Positions 14,779 to 16,295 of a stretch of 16,295 nt of DNA are shown here, piece by piece. A program made the translations under genes and the position numbers. The stretch is from JBARRO01 sp049644265 (lineage in GTDB: Bacteria; Bacteroidota; Ignavibacteria; UBA10030). Location: positions 1 to 16,295 of the forward strand of contig JBARRO010000022.1 of assembly GCA_049644265.1 (NCBI GenBank), given 5' to 3'. Numbering within the stretch: the stretch's first letter is position 1; every line of letters begins with the position of its first letter. The notes under the pieces were generated by a model. It was not told the DNA's origin. It did no database searches and saw nothing but the letters and a program-made list of their open reading frames with translations.

Positions 14779-15572
14779 AGGATATGGACAAAATAGAACC
14801 CGAGCCGTTGCAGGAAGAGCCGCGGGGAGCGACCCTCAAACGCCTCGCCGTGGTCATTCTGTTTGCGGCGATTGCTTTCTTCGCATACGACTGGTCTCTG
14901 AATAACAAACATTTCGCCAACCGAATTATCTACTGGAATGACCTGTCGTTGCACTCTCAACACGGAGGGACGTGGTCGCTCAAGGCAAACCAGGACTTCC
15001 AGCTCCTTGAGCTGACGGACACGAGCCGGTCGATGTCGGAATCCGTCCTGCAAGAGATCGACGCGCCTTTTCGTGAGAGAGGATTATACCGGGTGTACTT
15101 TCGGATTTCTGATGCAGAGTCGGACAAATTGCAGAGGATCATGAACGAGATCTCTCTCATTGATACCGGGAGATCCGTGGAAAAAACGATCGAACAGATC
15201 AAAAAATCCTACGAAGGTGCGAGAAGATTATTTACGAAAGACTCCCTTGTAAAGGGGAGAGACACGTTGACGATCCTTTCGTCAGATTCTACGGGGAAAC
15301 CTCTGAAAACGGATGTCCTCGGCGGCTCCGAAGATGAAGTCCGCAATCAATTGAGTGTCTTGGTAAAACGAAATCCCCAGGTGTTGATTGGACTTGGGGT
15401 GGGGCTGGCTGCTTCGGCTGGCATCATGTTGCTTGAAGGGCAGACGTTCCTGGCAACCGCACCGCAAGACGTGTTTCGAGTAGACAGTCTTCAGTGTGGC
15501 CCGAGAGCAGGGATGTGGGAGGGAAAAGCGATCGACATACTTTGGGCATTTAAAAAACCGGCTACGAATTGA
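14775..15572 (+). CDS. Membrane-anchored hypothetical protein (265 aa)
   Basis: I do not recognise the family. ATG 14775 overlaps the aspartase stop (ATGA), so translation is probably coupled; ATG 14784 is a second possible start. An acidic N-terminus is followed by a hydrophobic segment at about 22-40 (LAVVILFAAIAFFAYDW). The central 45-200 region is soluble and charged, with a helical, possibly coiled stretch around 115-155. A second hydrophobic, glycine/alanine-rich segment lies at about 203-220 (VLIGLGVGLAASAGIMLL), and a short C-terminal domain ends in WEGKAIDILWAFKKP. The two membrane segments suggest a loop of about 160 residues on one side of the membrane, probably outside. Nothing visible ties it chemically to aspartate use; transport, sensing or an unrelated envelope role are all open. 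Confidence 0.8.
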   Translation: MKDMDKIEPEPLQEEPRGATLKRLAVVILFAAIAFFAYDWSLNNKHFANRIIYWNDLSLHSQHGGTWSLKANQDFQLLELTDTSRSMSESVLQEIDAPFRERGLYRVYFRISDAESDKLQRIMNEISLIDTGRSVEKTIEQIKKSYEGARRLFTKDSLVKGRDTLTILSSDSTGKPLKTDVLGGSEDEVRNQLSVLVKRNPQVLIGLGVGLAASAGIMLLEGQTFLATAPQDVFRVDSLQCGPRAGMWEGKAIDILWAFKKPATN

Positions 15573-16144
15573 ATCAAGGAAACGTTCCGACAACCATTGC
15601 TCACCCTCCGGCAGGGACCCGGCCGGTATCTGTGCGAATTGTGGGGATCCCTCTTCTCGTTGTTGCTTTTGTGTCAATCATCCTGAATGTCTCCAATCTT
15701 GTTCTTCCCAACGAGCTGGAATCCGGTCTCAAGATGTTGCATCAAATTTCCCGGATGCCGGATTCGACGATGGAAGAGTCGCTCTACGGCCTTATCACAC
15801 TCAGTCGAATCCTTGCAGGCGTGGAGATCCTGTACTTCCTTGTTGCTGCGATTGGAGCGGTTGGGTTTCTCCAGTTGCGGGAATGGGGAAGAAAAATTCT
15901 TGAGATAGGTTGCTGGGTCGGTTTGGGCTTCGGTGCGGGTGAGACGGTGCTCAGCTATACCATCTGGAGAGAAATGCAGTTGTCTCTTGCAGGACTTCTC
16001 AAGAGTCTTGGTGCGGGTCAGTACACTCTTGCGACTCCGCTGGGCATGGCAGCGATTCTGCTCGGGTTGCTTCTTTGGGTTGTGCCAACGGTGGGGATTG
16101 GAGTCTACCTCAGGAGGCCAAATGTCCGAGCGCTCATGACTTGA
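15569..16144 (+). CDS. Four-helix integral membrane protein (191 aa), hypothetical
   Basis: I do not recognise the family. The frame can start at TTG 15569, overlapping the upstream stop by 4 nt (TTGA); no ATG occurs until codon 56. GTG 15632 is an alternative that would remove 21 mostly hydrophilic residues. Neither has a clear Shine-Dalgarno, so coupling to the upstream gene would matter. Membrane segments are at about 24-46, 73-102, 110-133 and 158-181. The loop between the first two carries charged and Met-rich sequence (LHQISRMPDSTMEES), and the LREWGRKILE segment after the second looks cytoplasmic. It is probably the third gene of the aspartase unit. Function cannot be inferred from the sequence. 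Confidence 0.75.
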   Translation: MNQGNVPTTIAHPPAGTRPVSVRIVGIPLLVVAFVSIILNVSNLVLPNELESGLKMLHQISRMPDSTMEESLYGLITLSRILAGVEILYFLVAAIGAVGFLQLREWGRKILEIGCWVGLGFGAGETVLSYTIWREMQLSLAGLLKSLGAGQYTLATPLGMAAILLGLLLWVVPTVGIGVYLRRPNVRALMT

Positions 16145-16166
16145 AGCGGGAACAGGAGGTGCGTCA

Positions 16167-16295
16167 TTGCGTGACGAGAGTTTCTTTCATGAGCCGGAAC
16201 GAACCGCGCTGCGCCCGACAGGAACATGTCCCGGAGATCATTCCACCCGTAGAATGGCCGTCGAAGACAAGTGTTTGGTCTCCGCGGACGAGCTC
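16167..16295 (+). CDS. Possible start of a further gene, cut by the window end
   Basis: A very good AGGAGG (16154-16159) lies 7 nt before TTG 16167, and the frame is open for 43 codons to the window edge (LRDESFFHEPERTALRPTG and on). A second frame from GTG 16160 is also open to the edge, so the choice is uncertain. No domain is recognisable. It would follow the membrane protein gene by 22 nt. Confidence 0.35.
   Translation, partial: MRDESFFHEPERTALRPTGTCPGDHSTRRMAVEDKCLVSADEL

Noticed and set aside
1..16295. CRISPR arrays, tRNA/rRNA genes, insertion sequences or phage genes
   Set aside because: No regularly spaced repeats, cloverleaf-like segments, transposase motifs or terminal inverted repeats were seen on either strand.

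Overview
The window is gene-dense, about 55% GC by eye, with every convincing gene on the + strand. The genes suggest a peptide- and amino-acid-using bacterium, probably of the FCB group (Bacteroidota, Ignavibacteriota or Chlorobiota relatives). That placement is inference, resting on a secreted S9 peptidase like Bacteroidota DPP5, a class I fumarase beside an aspartase, and a receiver/ATP-grasp protein. Clear Shine-Dalgarno sites before several genes argue against typical Bacteroidia or Flavobacteriia. I see no tRNA, rRNA, IS element, phage gene or CRISPR array.

Region 1 (1-6556) is built around three different glutamate dehydrogenases. The left edge holds the last 112 codons of a GDH whose C-terminus resembles animal GDH and carries an antenna-like insert. 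After a 263-bp regulatory gap comes a complete E. coli-type GdhA, closed by a strong terminator. Next is a 1003-residue protein with a degenerate receiver, an intact receiver, a PEP-synthase/PPDK-type ATP-grasp domain and an unassigned C-terminal domain. A 73-codon zinc-ribbon protein abuts it, and a third, 415-residue GDH of the RocG/Thermotoga/archaeal type follows.

Region 2 (6595-8016) has an exported CBM20-like/esterase-fold protein and a small CxxC...CxxH protein. Region 3 (8047-13307) reads as one transcription unit: sigma70-like promoter, secreted DPP5-like peptidase, group II PLP decarboxylase, one-chain class I fumarase, terminator. Region 4 (13314-16295) starts with a 5' leader inverted repeat, then aspartate ammonia-lyase, two unrecognised membrane proteins joined by 4-nt overlaps, and perhaps the start of another gene.

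Taken together, the peptidase releases peptides outside the cytoplasm, GDHs interconvert glutamate and 2-oxoglutarate plus ammonia, aspartase turns aspartate into fumarate plus ammonia, and fumarase feeds fumarate into the TCA cycle. The receiver/ATP-grasp protein between two GDH genes is the best candidate for an undescribed regulatory or enzymatic component.
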